Of a DNA stretch of 53,188 bases, positions 26,528 through 33,880 are shown piece by piece (positions within the stretch are counted from its first letter, which is position 1; every line of letters begins with the position of its first letter). This stretch comes from Pontibacter aydingkolensis (lineage in GTDB: Bacteria; Bacteroidota; Bacteroidia; Cytophagales; Hymenobacteraceae). The stretch spans positions 1 through 53,188 of the forward strand of contig NZ_JAHYXK010000021.1 of assembly GCF_019443125.1 (NCBI RefSeq). The letters are read 5' to 3'. The notes beneath the pieces are model-generated. The model saw only the letters and a list, made by a program, of their open reading frames with translations. It did no database searches and had not been told where the DNA came from. The position numbers were made by a program, and so were the translations under genes.

Positions 26528-26692
26528 ATGGGAAATGCAAAAACTTTTATCGCTTATTTATTGGTAGTAGTTTTTCTGTTAGGAACGATAGCCGCAAGTG
26601 CTTAAACAATAAAAGAACCTGAAAGCGAAGTGGTGAAAAAGTATAATAACACTGGTCTAATTGTAGAGGTGGGCATCTCTGCAGACGTGTAG
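26528..26692 (+). pseudogene. Small secreted/membrane peptide gene interrupted by an in-frame stop
   Basis: The ATG at 26528 opens a 25-residue hydrophobic peptide (core AYLLVVVFLLGTIAASA) ending in TAA at 26603. The same frame then continues for 28 codons (TIKEPESEVVKKYNN and onward) to a TAG at 26690. Read through the TAA it would be a 53-residue secreted peptide of the same design as those at 31623 and 31846, with a hydrophobic leader and a Lys/Glu/Val-rich tail. Either the gene is broken by one nonsense change, or only the 25-residue leader is made. A terminator follows at 26750. The 26345-26527 stretch has nothing else recognisable. Confidence 0.5.
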
Positions 26693-26749
26693 TTCAAGAA
26701 ATCTGCCGAAAAAGTACATATATAACAAAAGATAACCTGATTATTAGCG

Positions 26750-26789
26750 AACCGGCTGCATCATTTTGGTGCAGCCGGTTTTTTTTTAG
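26750..26789 (+). terminator. Terminator downstream of the small peptide gene
   Basis: AACCGGCTGCA (26750-26760) pairs with TGCAGCCGGTT (26770-26780), followed by about eight T residues. A terminator this good argues that the region upstream is transcribed. Confidence 0.85.
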
Positions 26790-26918
26790 TGAGGGAAGCT
26801 TAACTAAGAGAATTTAGCAGTGAAACGTTAAAAATAATTAAACAAAAGGTGTTGGATCAGAGTATGTTACTTTTGCTGAATAGGTTAATTATCAATTGTT
26901 TAAACCTTAAAATAAATC

Positions 26919-27131
26919 ATGAAAAGTTTTTTTGAATTCAACAGAAATAGCCCTGAAGAACGGCAGGAGCGCAACAAATTATACCCGGAATTAGCAAAAT
27001 TTCATATTGCCCTGCGCGAGGAGATGAGCGAAGAAGAATACCAGGCCTATTATACTTCTGAACAGGAATCCTCTAAATCAAGCAGACCTATCTTGTACCA
27101 AACCAAGCATCAATGGATATCGGCATACTAA
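26919..27131 (+). CDS. Small hypothetical protein, 70 aa
   Basis: Starts MKSFFEFNRNSPEERQERNK, is strongly charged and predicted helical (Glu/Arg/Lys-rich, 'LREEMSEEEYQAYYTSEQES') and is cytosolic with no signal. I do not recognise a family. The ATG lies after an AT-rich leader, and a strong bidirectional terminator lies 22 nt past the stop, so the frame is plausibly real. Confidence 0.55.
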   Translation: MKSFFEFNRNSPEERQERNKLYPELAKFHIALREEMSEEEYQAYYTSEQESSKSSRPILYQTKHQWISAY

Positions 27132-27152
27132 TTTGCAGCAAGCATTTAATTT

Positions 27153-27188
27153 AAAAAGGCAAATAACTATATGAGTGTTTGCCTTTTT
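27153..27188. terminator. Bidirectional terminator
   Basis: AAAAAGGCAAA (27153-27163) pairs with TTTGCCTTTTT (27178-27188). It separates the convergent 70-aa gene and the HTH regulator. Confidence 0.85.
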
Positions 27189-27202
27189 AGTTTTTAGAGG
27201 GT

Positions 27203-27418
27203 TTATACTTTGTGTTCCTGCTGATATTCCAGGATGTCGCCGGGCTGGCAGTTTAGCACAGCGCAAATCGTGTTTAAGGTAGAAAAGCGGATAGCCTTGG
27301 CTTTGCCTGTTTTAAGTACAGATAAATTTGCCAGTGTAAGGCCTACACGTTCCGAAAGCTCTGAGAGTGACATTTTCCTTTTGGCCAGCATCACATCCAG
27401 GTTTACAATTATTGCCAT
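27203..27418 (-). CDS. XRE/Cro-type HTH regulator (YozG-like)
   Basis: 71 residues consisting of a single Cro/C1 helix-turn-helix: 'NLDVMLAKRKMSLSELSERVGLTLANLSVLKTGKAKAIRFSTLNTICAVLNCQPGDILEY'. It shares one base with the stop of the upstream DUF2975 gene (TAATG), which indicates translational coupling. Two-gene DUF2975/HTH units are common in Firmicutes and Bacteroidota, where the membrane protein is thought to modulate the regulator; the signal is unknown. Its target is probably its own promoter region (inference). Confidence 0.88.
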   Translation of the reverse strand: MAIIVNLDVMLAKRKMSLSELSERVGLTLANLSVLKTGKAKAIRFSTLNTICAVLNCQPGDILEYQQEHKV

Positions 27419-28014
27419 TATATAGTTAGTTGCTCTGCTTCGTAAAGTTTGTTTCCTTCATCAAAGATTTCGGCAAGTATAAAGGCACCCAGCATAAACA
27501 TCAGCGGTAGGTAATTAATGTAAATCCCAAAATAAGATGCATTTTCTGTCTCCATCCATCTGAAACCTGTCATTATAAAAATTAGCAGGCAATAACGGCC
27601 TATTTTACGGAATACATTGCTGTTGTTCTGCCGGAAGGTCTGAAGCACTTTTACTGACTGTATTAACCTGGCAATCTGCTGCAGCATCAGTACCCAGATC
27701 GCAAGTATAATCACATGCTGCAGGTAAAATATAATTAGCGATAAGTTGCTGGCGTCCTGAACGTATATCGGGCCACGGCTAGCTGGCTTAGTGCCAATAG
27801 CTGAAGTAAATTCGAAAGCCGAAGTATAAAAAGAGGTAGATAGATTGGCGGCAGTTCTAAAATTATAGCCAGACAGCTCAACTTTACTATATAAATCCGG
27901 ATTAAACTGGTAATGGATGATGCCAAAGGTGAATAACGTTATGAAAACAATTATTAAAACCCGGAAGATGTTACTGACCGCCAGCGCAATTGTGAGAAGT
28001 TTGTTTCTTTCCAT
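27418..28014 (-). CDS. DUF2975 membrane protein
   Basis: 198 residues with four predicted transmembrane helices (about 7-30, 88-110, 135-152, 163-182) and an extracytoplasmic loop of about 55 residues between the first two. The layout and the adjacent HTH gene match the DUF2975 family. It is the first gene of a two-gene operon, with a good promoter directly upstream (28026-28056). Confidence 0.85.
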   Translation of the reverse strand: MERNKLLTIALAVSNIFRVLIIVFITLFTFGIIHYQFNPDLYSKVELSGYNFRTAANLSTSFYTSAFEFTSAIGTKPASRGPIYVQDASNLSLIIFYLQHVIILAIWVLMLQQIARLIQSVKVLQTFRQNNSNVFRKIGRYCLLIFIMTGFRWMETENASYFGIYINYLPLMFMLGAFILAEIFDEGNKLYEAEQLTI

Positions 28015-28025
28015 ATCATTTTTTT

Positions 28026-28056
28026 CAAATATAAGGGAAGGCTATATTATAATCAA
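28026..28056 (-). promoter_or_regulatory. Bacteroidota promoter for the DUF2975/HTH operon
   Basis: On the minus strand TTG (28054-28056), a 20-nt spacer and TATATTTG (28026-28033) fit TTTG-N19-21-TAnnTTTG well. The predicted start is only a few bases before the ATG at 28014, so the mRNA may be almost leaderless. Confidence 0.55.
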
Positions 28057-28118
28057 TAATTATTTACTGATTATCGATAAAAAATTATCGTGTATTGGTG
28101 TTTGCTTGTATATTTAGT

Positions 28119-29258
28119 CTATAGCTGCTGAAGTATAAGCTCTGCGCCTTCCTCACCTACAAGCGAGCCAATAGCCACACCCATTCCGCCCATGCGCACA
28201 GCACAACTTATCCGTTCCGATACCTGCTCCACGATGGTGGTTTTCTGAGTGCCCAGCCCCATAATGCCGCTCCAGCGATGCTCAATTTCATAAGGAGTAT
28301 CAGGAAGTATAACTGTACTCAGCAGCTCTTCCAGTTTATGCTGTACCAGCTCTGTTAGCCCCAATGCTGTAGTTTCTTCGGCTGTAAAATCCAGGTTGCG
28401 GCCACCGCCAAATAATACCCTGTTGCCAATGTTGCGGAAATAGTAATAGCCGCAGTCGTAGTGGAAGGTACCTTTTAGCTTAAGGTTATCTATTGGTTTA
28501 GTGATAAGTACCTGTGCCCTTGCCGGCACCACCTGCACGTTTGGTAAAAGCTTCTGGGCAAAACCATTGGTAGCCACTAAAGCTGCGCGGGCCTTCAGGT
28601 TTATACTTTGTGCAGTAGCAGCAGTTATACTTGTGCCTTCGTCGTGGATGTCTGTTATCTCCAAGCCGTTAAGTACCAGCACTCCCAATGCCTGAACTTG
28701 CTGTGTAAGCGCCAGAATCATTTTGCCGGTGTCTATCTGGCCTTCGGCTGTACTTAGAAGCAGGTGTGAAACGTTCTTAAAGCCGAAATCGCTAATACTG
28801 GAATCTGCTGGCTGGAATAAGTTTTGCTCTCCGGTTATACTTTGAAGGTATGTGTTAAAGTATGGCAGCTTGTCCAGGCACGAAGTATAAAGTTCTTGTT
28901 GGGCATCTGTAAACAATTCGTAGCCGCCCCATTGGTGGTAGTCAATGGCAACGTCGCCGAGGTTATGGCGAAGGCGCTGCAAGCCTTTCCAGCGGCGCTC
29001 CACGAGGCCAAAAACTTCGTCTTCGGTGTGGTGGGTAAGATCTTCGAGTAACTCAGAAGGGCTGCCAAAGCAGGCAAAACCGGCATTTTTAGAGCTGGCA
29101 CCGGTTGGCAGCAATCCACGCTCCGCTACCAGTATCTTTAGCTTTGGTTGTGTTGTTTTAAGGTGCAGCGCTGCGTTCAAGCCAACAATACCGCTGCCTA
29201 TAATCAGTACATCAATGTTGCTAAAGTATGTGTCCTTCTCCCAAAAACTAAGTTGCAT
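28119..29258 (-). CDS. FAD-dependent oxidoreductase (DAO family)
   Basis: 379 residues from the ATG at 29258; a TTG 72 nt upstream would overlap the preceding gene. The dinucleotide-binding 'VLIIGSGIVGLNAALHL' is near the N-terminus, followed by 'ILVAERGLLPTGASSKNAGFACFGSPSE' and a C-terminal 'RWSGIMGLG' segment with 'RMGGMGVAIGSLVG', all typical of D-amino-acid/glycine oxidase-like amine oxidoreductases. The substrate is unknown. It is the last gene of a tight three-gene operon with an alpha/beta hydrolase and an 84-aa protein. Confidence 0.88.
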   Translation of the reverse strand: MQLSFWEKDTYFSNIDVLIIGSGIVGLNAALHLKTTQPKLKILVAERGLLPTGASSKNAGFACFGSPSELLEDLTHHTEDEVFGLVERRWKGLQRLRHNLGDVAIDYHQWGGYELFTDAQQELYTSCLDKLPYFNTYLQSITGEQNLFQPADSSISDFGFKNVSHLLLSTAEGQIDTGKMILALTQQVQALGVLVLNGLEITDIHDEGTSITAATAQSINLKARAALVATNGFAQKLLPNVQVVPARAQVLITKPIDNLKLKGTFHYDCGYYYFRNIGNRVLFGGGRNLDFTAEETTALGLTELVQHKLEELLSTVILPDTPYEIEHRWSGIMGLGTQKTTIVEQVSERISCAVRMGGMGVAIGSLVGEEGAELILQQL

Positions 29259-29265
29259 AGGCTGG

Positions 29266-29520
29266 TTAATCGTCTTCGCGGGTGTAGTCGTGTTTGTAGT
29301 TGCGGGCAGTGGCTTCGTCGAGCAGCTCAAAATGGGTAAGCATTACTTCACGTTCCCCTTTGTTGAGGCCACGCACAAATTTGCCTTCCGGTGTTTCGTA
29401 AACAGCGTAGTTATGCCTGCCAAAAGGGTAGAGGTTGTTACTTTTTAAAGTAGTGGCGTTTGTTAGTTCTGCCGTCTCGCCGCTGGTGGTGGTAACTATA
29501 AATTTATTTTTGTTCGTCAT
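29266..29520 (-). CDS. Conserved-looking 84-aa hypothetical protein
   Basis: 84 residues, acidic and soluble, with no signal. 'FIVTTTSGETAELTNATTLKSNNLYPFGRHNYAVYETPEGKFVRGL' suggests a small beta-rich domain. The family is not recognised. It overlaps the upstream hydrolase by 17 nt and ends 7 nt before the FAD oxidoreductase start, which is strong evidence that it is real and co-expressed. Confidence 0.65.
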   Translation of the reverse strand: MTNKNKFIVTTTSGETAELTNATTLKSNNLYPFGRHNYAVYETPEGKFVRGLNKGEREVMLTHFELLDEATARNYKHDYTREDD

Positions 29521-30175
29521 GAGTGCAATCTAGTAAAATTCGGCTTAAAATAGCGCTTACTTCTTCGGCACGGTGTATTACCATCAGGTGCTCCCCACGG
29601 GGTATTTTTATAACGTCTTCCATATCAGCGATAGGCAGTACCTTATCTGAAGTGCCATGAATTTGAATAAGACCTGCTGGTGGCGTATCCTGTTTCCAGT
29701 CGAGTAGCCGCGCCAGTGCCCAGCGCAGAAACTTTTCGTTTATCCTGAAGAACACAGATTTTAGCAGCCTTCGTTCGTAAGGAGACTGAGCCCCAAAGAA
29801 AAAGGGCGCAACAGGATAAGTGTTTTGCATCACTTTAAATGGTACATACTTATGCAGCAGCATTTTGCCGGCCATTTTGTAGTACCAGGGCAAGTCGTGG
29901 CAGGTAGCTAAACTAGAGATAGCGATGGTTTTAACCGGATGAAGCATTTTAGCCAGCTCCATAGCTACCAATCCTCCAAACGAAAATCCTACAAGTATAG
30001 GCCTGGGGTCATCAATCTGCGGTAGCAGGCGTTTTGCATAATCTTGTAAGGGCTCATCAAAACTGAGTGGCTCAATCCAATTTACCTGCTGCACGGGTAT
30101 GTGGTCGGGCAACTTCAGAAACTGAAACATGCGCCAGTCGGCACCCAGCCCACTTATAAAGTATACTTTACTCAT
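29504..30175 (-). CDS. Small alpha/beta hydrolase
   Basis: 223 residues. The compact alpha/beta-hydrolase fold carries the nucleophile elbow GFSFGG (Ser near 64), 'HGTSDKVLP' with the acid, and 'GEHLMV' with the His. The lid region is short. It is the first gene of the operon with the 84-aa protein and the FAD oxidoreductase; the substrate is unknown. Confidence 0.85.
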   Translation of the reverse strand: MSKVYFISGLGADWRMFQFLKLPDHIPVQQVNWIEPLSFDEPLQDYAKRLLPQIDDPRPILVGFSFGGLVAMELAKMLHPVKTIAISSLATCHDLPWYYKMAGKMLLHKYVPFKVMQNTYPVAPFFFGAQSPYERRLLKSVFFRINEKFLRWALARLLDWKQDTPPAGLIQIHGTSDKVLPIADMEDVIKIPRGEHLMVIHRAEEVSAILSRILLDCTHDEQK

Positions 30176-30340
30176 GGTATGCTTTTACGCAGCCTGGAGT
30201 AAGTGTTTTAACTAAAGTATACTCAGTTGATTTTGTCATTAAGAGTAAAGCGGATGATCCGAAGTTTTTGACATACTTCAAATCACTCGCTTATTTAGGG
30301 TTTAGTACAAGTTCGAAATGAAAGTAAAAATGCAGCTATC

Positions 30341-31288
30341 CTACTTATTTACTGCTACTTCGCTTCCCAGAAACTGCATCGCATCTTTTACTGTTTCCTG
30401 TGCCAACTCCTCCATGGGAATATGGCCAGCGCCGGCATAGGTCTTTAGCTGAGAACCTTTAATGTCTTGCAGGAAACGGGAGGCATTTTGGGCAGGAACC
30501 CAGGCATCTGCCTCTCCCCAAAGTATAAGTGTGGGCGCTTTTACCTGTTTCAGTTTTGGCAAATTGTCGGTATCTACCGTGTTCATTCGAAGTATAAAAG
30601 CTTCGCGGTTACCTTCGCGCAGCAGCAGGTCATGGCTTAAAGAGATGGCTTCTGGTGTAAGACGGCTGTCGTCGCCGTATACTTCTTTCAGACTTTTTTC
30701 TACTATAAAGCGGGGTGTAATATATTTAAGCGATTCTTTAACTAATGGCGTTTGTGCCATCATAAAAGGCATGGATATGCTTTTGTCGTTGGCAGTGGTT
30801 ACGCCAGTTGGCGATACAAGTATCAGCTTCTGCACCCGCTCCGGATGCGTGGCTGCAAAATCGTAGGCTATTTGCCCACCCAGTGAGCTGCCTGCTATGT
30901 GCGCTTTGTCTATACCCAGCTCATCCATAAAATGCTGCACCAGCTCAGAATAATATGCTATAGTATAGGTGTCTGTTTGGTTACGGCCAGTAAGGCCAAA
31001 GCCTGGCAGATCGAGGCGCAGCACGCGGTGCGTCTTGCTCAGCTCTTTTGCCCAGCCGTCCCAGGTGTTAAGCGAGGCTGCGGTGCCATGTAAAAGTATA
31101 ATAGGAGTGCCCTGACCTTCGTCGCGGTAGTGCAGGTTGGCGCCGGCTATACTTTTAAACTTTGAGGCAGGGGTAGTATACTTTGCGTTGAGTTCTGCGG
31201 CTGGGATATCTTGCCGGATCTGCAGGGCAGTAGTTGCGGTTATAGCCAATGCGACAACCAAAGCCGCGCGCTTTTTACTGATTTTCAT
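30341..31288 (-). CDS. Exported alpha/beta hydrolase
   Basis: 315 residues. The N-terminal hydrophobic stretch (about 8-23) could be a signal peptide or anchor. The fold is canonical: oxyanion 'ILLHGTAASLNTWDGW', nucleophile 'GSSLGGQIAYDF', acid 'LWGEADAWVP' and base 'GAGHIPMEE'. It resembles the large esterase/haloalkane-type hydrolase group; the substrate is not inferable. Not overlapping with the hydrolase operon 165 nt downstream. Confidence 0.9.
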   Translation of the reverse strand: MKISKKRAALVVALAITATTALQIRQDIPAAELNAKYTTPASKFKSIAGANLHYRDEGQGTPIILLHGTAASLNTWDGWAKELSKTHRVLRLDLPGFGLTGRNQTDTYTIAYYSELVQHFMDELGIDKAHIAGSSLGGQIAYDFAATHPERVQKLILVSPTGVTTANDKSISMPFMMAQTPLVKESLKYITPRFIVEKSLKEVYGDDSRLTPEAISLSHDLLLREGNREAFILRMNTVDTDNLPKLKQVKAPTLILWGEADAWVPAQNASRFLQDIKGSQLKTYAGAGHIPMEELAQETVKDAMQFLGSEVAVNK

Positions 31289-31622
31289 AGTTCTGTAGTT
31301 TTATAGAGGATCGTAATTATGCAGCTAAAGTATGCATTTATGGGACAAGTTGTGCCTGAATGCCCTCTATTTTGATTTAAAGCCCTTTTATATGCAGCTA
31401 TTCTATTTAAGAACTGTCTTTTAGTAGAATAGATTAAAGCGCAGGGCCTTAAATAGCTAAAATTACTATCGTTGTTTATCCAGTCTGATTAGCTGTTCAC
31501 GGTAAAAATCAGTGTGTTGGTATAAAATAGTAGTAGTTAATGCAACAGTACCTTGCATAACAAAGTACTATATAATATCTTTGTAACATCAATTAATCAT
31601 TAACCTTTTAACTCTTACCACT
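31289..31622. other. Divergent intergenic region
   Basis: 334 nt, AT-rich, with the promoter of the small-peptide genes at its right end. I see no reading frame or repeat; the heptamer AAGTATA does not occur in it. Confidence 0.5.
31553..31583 (+). promoter_or_regulatory. Strong Bacteroidota promoter for the small-peptide pair
   Basis: TTG (31553-31555), a 20-nt spacer and TATCTTTG (31576-31583) match the TTTG-N19-21-TAnnTTTG consensus. The ATG follows 40 nt later at 31623. Confidence 0.65.
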
Positions 31623-31787
31623 ATGAAAATTGTCATTTTATTATTCGCCTTTTTATTCGGTTTTGGAGCCACAGTTAAAAAATCTGCCAGCGATCAGGAA
31701 AAAATTCAGCAAAGAGCTGAGCTTAACGAGTATAAGTCTTACCCTAATCTGCTGCCTGAAGTTGAAATTGTAGCAGAAAGAAAATAA
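31623..31787 (+). CDS. Small secreted peptide, 54 aa
   Basis: The ATG at 31623 opens 54 codons. The N-terminal leader MKIVILLFAFLFGFGA is a signal peptide or membrane anchor. The rest is hydrophilic (KKSASDQEKIQQRAELNEY) and ends in EVEIVAERK. It shares the start and leader (MKI-V/I-x-LLFA) and the Val/Glu tail style with the next gene 58 nt downstream, so they look like tandem paralogues under one promoter. Function unknown. Confidence 0.6.
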   Translation: MKIVILLFAFLFGFGATVKKSASDQEKIQQRAELNEYKSYPNLLPEVEIVAERK

Positions 31788-31845
31788 CCGAATTTCCTGG
31801 AGCCAGAAGTTTAATCCAAGTATAACCATCAACCAAAATAAAACC

Positions 31846-32043
31846 ATGAAAATTATTGTTCTGTTATTCGCCGCATTTTTAGCCTTCGGGCTTGCAACAA
31901 AAGAAACTATGAGCGTAAAAACTCCAGAGAAAGAAGTAGTAACTGTAGAGGCATCTGAAGAAGTGGAAGCACCTGTTATGAGTGTACTTCTGGATACCGT
32001 AGAAATAGCAGTTAGCTCACAAAACGTGATCGCTGGTATTTAA
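31846..32043 (+). CDS. Small secreted peptide, 65 aa
   Basis: Leader MKIIVLLFAAFLAFGLA, then an acidic, Val/Glu-rich tail (KTPEKEVVTVEASEEVEAP, then LLDTVEIAV). A paralogue of the preceding 54-aa peptide by leader and layout, with the same design as the interrupted gene at 26528. The last codons and stop are part of a perfect 12-bp inverted repeat (32024-32055). Confidence 0.6.
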   Translation: MKIIVLLFAAFLAFGLATKETMSVKTPEKEVVTVEASEEVEAPVMSVLLDTVEIAVSSQNVIAGI

Positions 32044-32055
32044 CAGCGATCACGT
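32024..32055. repeat. 12-bp perfect inverted repeat over the stop codon
   Basis: ACGTGATCGCTG (32024-32035) and CAGCGATCACGT (32044-32055) flank an 8-nt loop containing the TAA. There is no T tract, so it is more an RNA-stabilising hairpin or a factor-dependent stop than an intrinsic terminator. Confidence 0.65.
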
Positions 32056-32291
32056 GCCTAACAGTAGACGTATGTACTATTCTTCTTTGAATTAATGCCT
32101 CCTGTTTTAGCCATTTTTGTATGTGTAGCATGATAATGCCGCACAATTATCCAGCCACCACCAAAATAATATTCTATTTTCTTTTAACAGCTAGAAGCCA
32201 GTAGCATACAAGTTTGTAGGTATGGAATTGGTCGCTAAATAAGTTAACCAAACCTCTGTCCTGCATAATGCATAAGCTTTCAGGTATGGAA

Positions 32292-33668
32292 TCAGATAAT
32301 GAACTTGTCATAGCTTCCTCTTTTATCCTTTACTTTTCCGCGAGGGAAACACAGCGGGATCAATAAAAGCCCTGAGGCTATTCCGGTCCACATGGCAGCA
32401 CCTTCACCTGAGCCCATAATCCAGGGGGATGCAATAAGCCAGACACCAAATAAAATAAAAATGTAACGTAAAGGCCTGGCTACCTCAGACATTGAAATGA
32501 TAGTAAATGTAATAATAAGTGCGCCTGTTACATGATGATTATCTGCCATCTTACCACTATACTGCAGTATGGCAGGAGCTAGCATTATCCAGGCGCCAAC
32601 AGCCATGATAAGAACCAGGTTCCAGGGGGTGCGCATTAAGTCTTTGAAAGCGACTCTGCCCGTATGTTCTAATAGTATTTCGGGATTTTTATTCTCTTCA
32701 GTTTCACCGTCCATAGTGCCGCCGAACCATAGCGATGTCCAATAGGAAGTATTTCGTGCCTTTTTCTCATGCCGCATCAGTTGGAGTGTGGCCAACACCT
32801 CATCAATCGTAAATGGGATCATAATTAATGATATGGTGGCGCTTGTAAGGCAGAGGGTACACCAGTAACCTACCGATACAGGCTGGAGGATTACCAATGT
32901 GATACTAACAACACCTAAAGGTATAATCAGGATACCGAAAATAATCACAACCCATGGCATGGTTCGCCAGCGGTGAGTACCTCCTGCATAGGCAAAAACC
33001 ACATCCATAATATAAGAGAAGGCACCGAGCAAAGCATCGGATACTGGAAAAGACTTAGAAACATCAGAGGTTAGCACCTTTTTGGTACCATCCCCAAAGA
33101 AAGGATCCCATACCGTGTCGATATGCTCCAGTTGAAATGCCCCCATATAACGGGCCACAAAAAAGCCAAGCCAGGCAAAAAACAAAACCGGTATCCGCTG
33201 GCTCCACGATGAGGGGTTGTAACTCCAGCCTCCGGGTATGTTGGGACCTGGCTTGGCAAACAGTTTTATGCCAGGCTGCCCGGGAATGATAATACCGAAG
33301 GCTATAACAAGTGTGCCTATAAGGTAGCCGCTCAGTAAACCTGCTGTTTTCTCTGTCCAGAAAACCATTGGGGCAATAAAAAGCCAGACTCCGATAAAAA
33401 CAAGAGCCCACTGTGCCCACAGTTTATAAGGCTTAAGAGCAAAGTAACTGAAACCAATCACAAGGAGGCCGGATACAATATCGCTCCATACCATTGCAGA
33501 AACCTGATAGTCAAATGTAGGAGGATTAGCAATAAGCCAAAAGCCCAACACTATTGTGCAGTAGTATACCCAGCTCACTCTCTTGTGGTGCTCTTCGTGT
33601 TCATGCTGCTTTTCCAGGGGAAACATCCCCTTTTCTACAAAAAAGAGATTGCTGAAAGTTAGATCCAT
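32292..33668 (-). CDS. SPW-repeat membrane protein with VKOR-like segment
   Basis: 458 residues with about 12 hydrophobic helices. SPW-type repeats appear at the ends ('WLIANPPTF', 'WLFIAPMVFW', 'WIMLAPAIL', 'WLIASPWIMG'). In the middle 'VGYWCTLCLTSATISL' places Cys270 and Cys273 as the C-x-x-C active site expected of vitamin K epoxide reductase (VKOR)-like quinone-linked thiol oxidoreductases. Such fusions are often labelled VKOR family. If active, it would pass electrons from thiols to quinone in the membrane. No DsbA-like partner lies nearby. No heptamer was noted in this gene. Confidence 0.75.
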   Translation of the reverse strand: MDLTFSNLFFVEKGMFPLEKQHEHEEHHKRVSWVYYCTIVLGFWLIANPPTFDYQVSAMVWSDIVSGLLVIGFSYFALKPYKLWAQWALVFIGVWLFIAPMVFWTEKTAGLLSGYLIGTLVIAFGIIIPGQPGIKLFAKPGPNIPGGWSYNPSSWSQRIPVLFFAWLGFFVARYMGAFQLEHIDTVWDPFFGDGTKKVLTSDVSKSFPVSDALLGAFSYIMDVVFAYAGGTHRWRTMPWVVIIFGILIIPLGVVSITLVILQPVSVGYWCTLCLTSATISLIMIPFTIDEVLATLQLMRHEKKARNTSYWTSLWFGGTMDGETEENKNPEILLEHTGRVAFKDLMRTPWNLVLIMAVGAWIMLAPAILQYSGKMADNHHVTGALIITFTIISMSEVARPLRYIFILFGVWLIASPWIMGSGEGAAMWTGIASGLLLIPLCFPRGKVKDKRGSYDKFII

Positions 33669-33822
33669 ATTTTGCCAGGCTTATGTTCTGATAATCAACT
33701 TTATTATATAGTGCATATTGCCCTTTAACTTGTGCAGATGCATTAATATATAGTATAAGCCTTTTCTACGTTAGCTGCAGAAGTGCGTTCTGAGAAGAGC
33801 CTGCAACACATTTTATTGCAAC

Positions 33823-33857
33823 AAAAAAGCCTACAACAAGGGCTGTAGACTTTTTGA
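33823..33857. terminator. Bidirectional hairpin downstream of the APC permease
   Basis: AAAAAG-C-CTACA pairs with TGTAG-A-CTTTTT with one mismatch; A and T runs on the two sides. Confidence 0.65.
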
Positions 33858-33880
33858 AATTGATTATCTGGCTATGATAG

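Noticed and set aside
29259..29330. Upstream TTG start for the FAD oxidoreductase
   Set aside because: Would overlap the 84-aa gene by more than 60 nt and adds a Thr/Pro-rich stretch with no conserved sequence.
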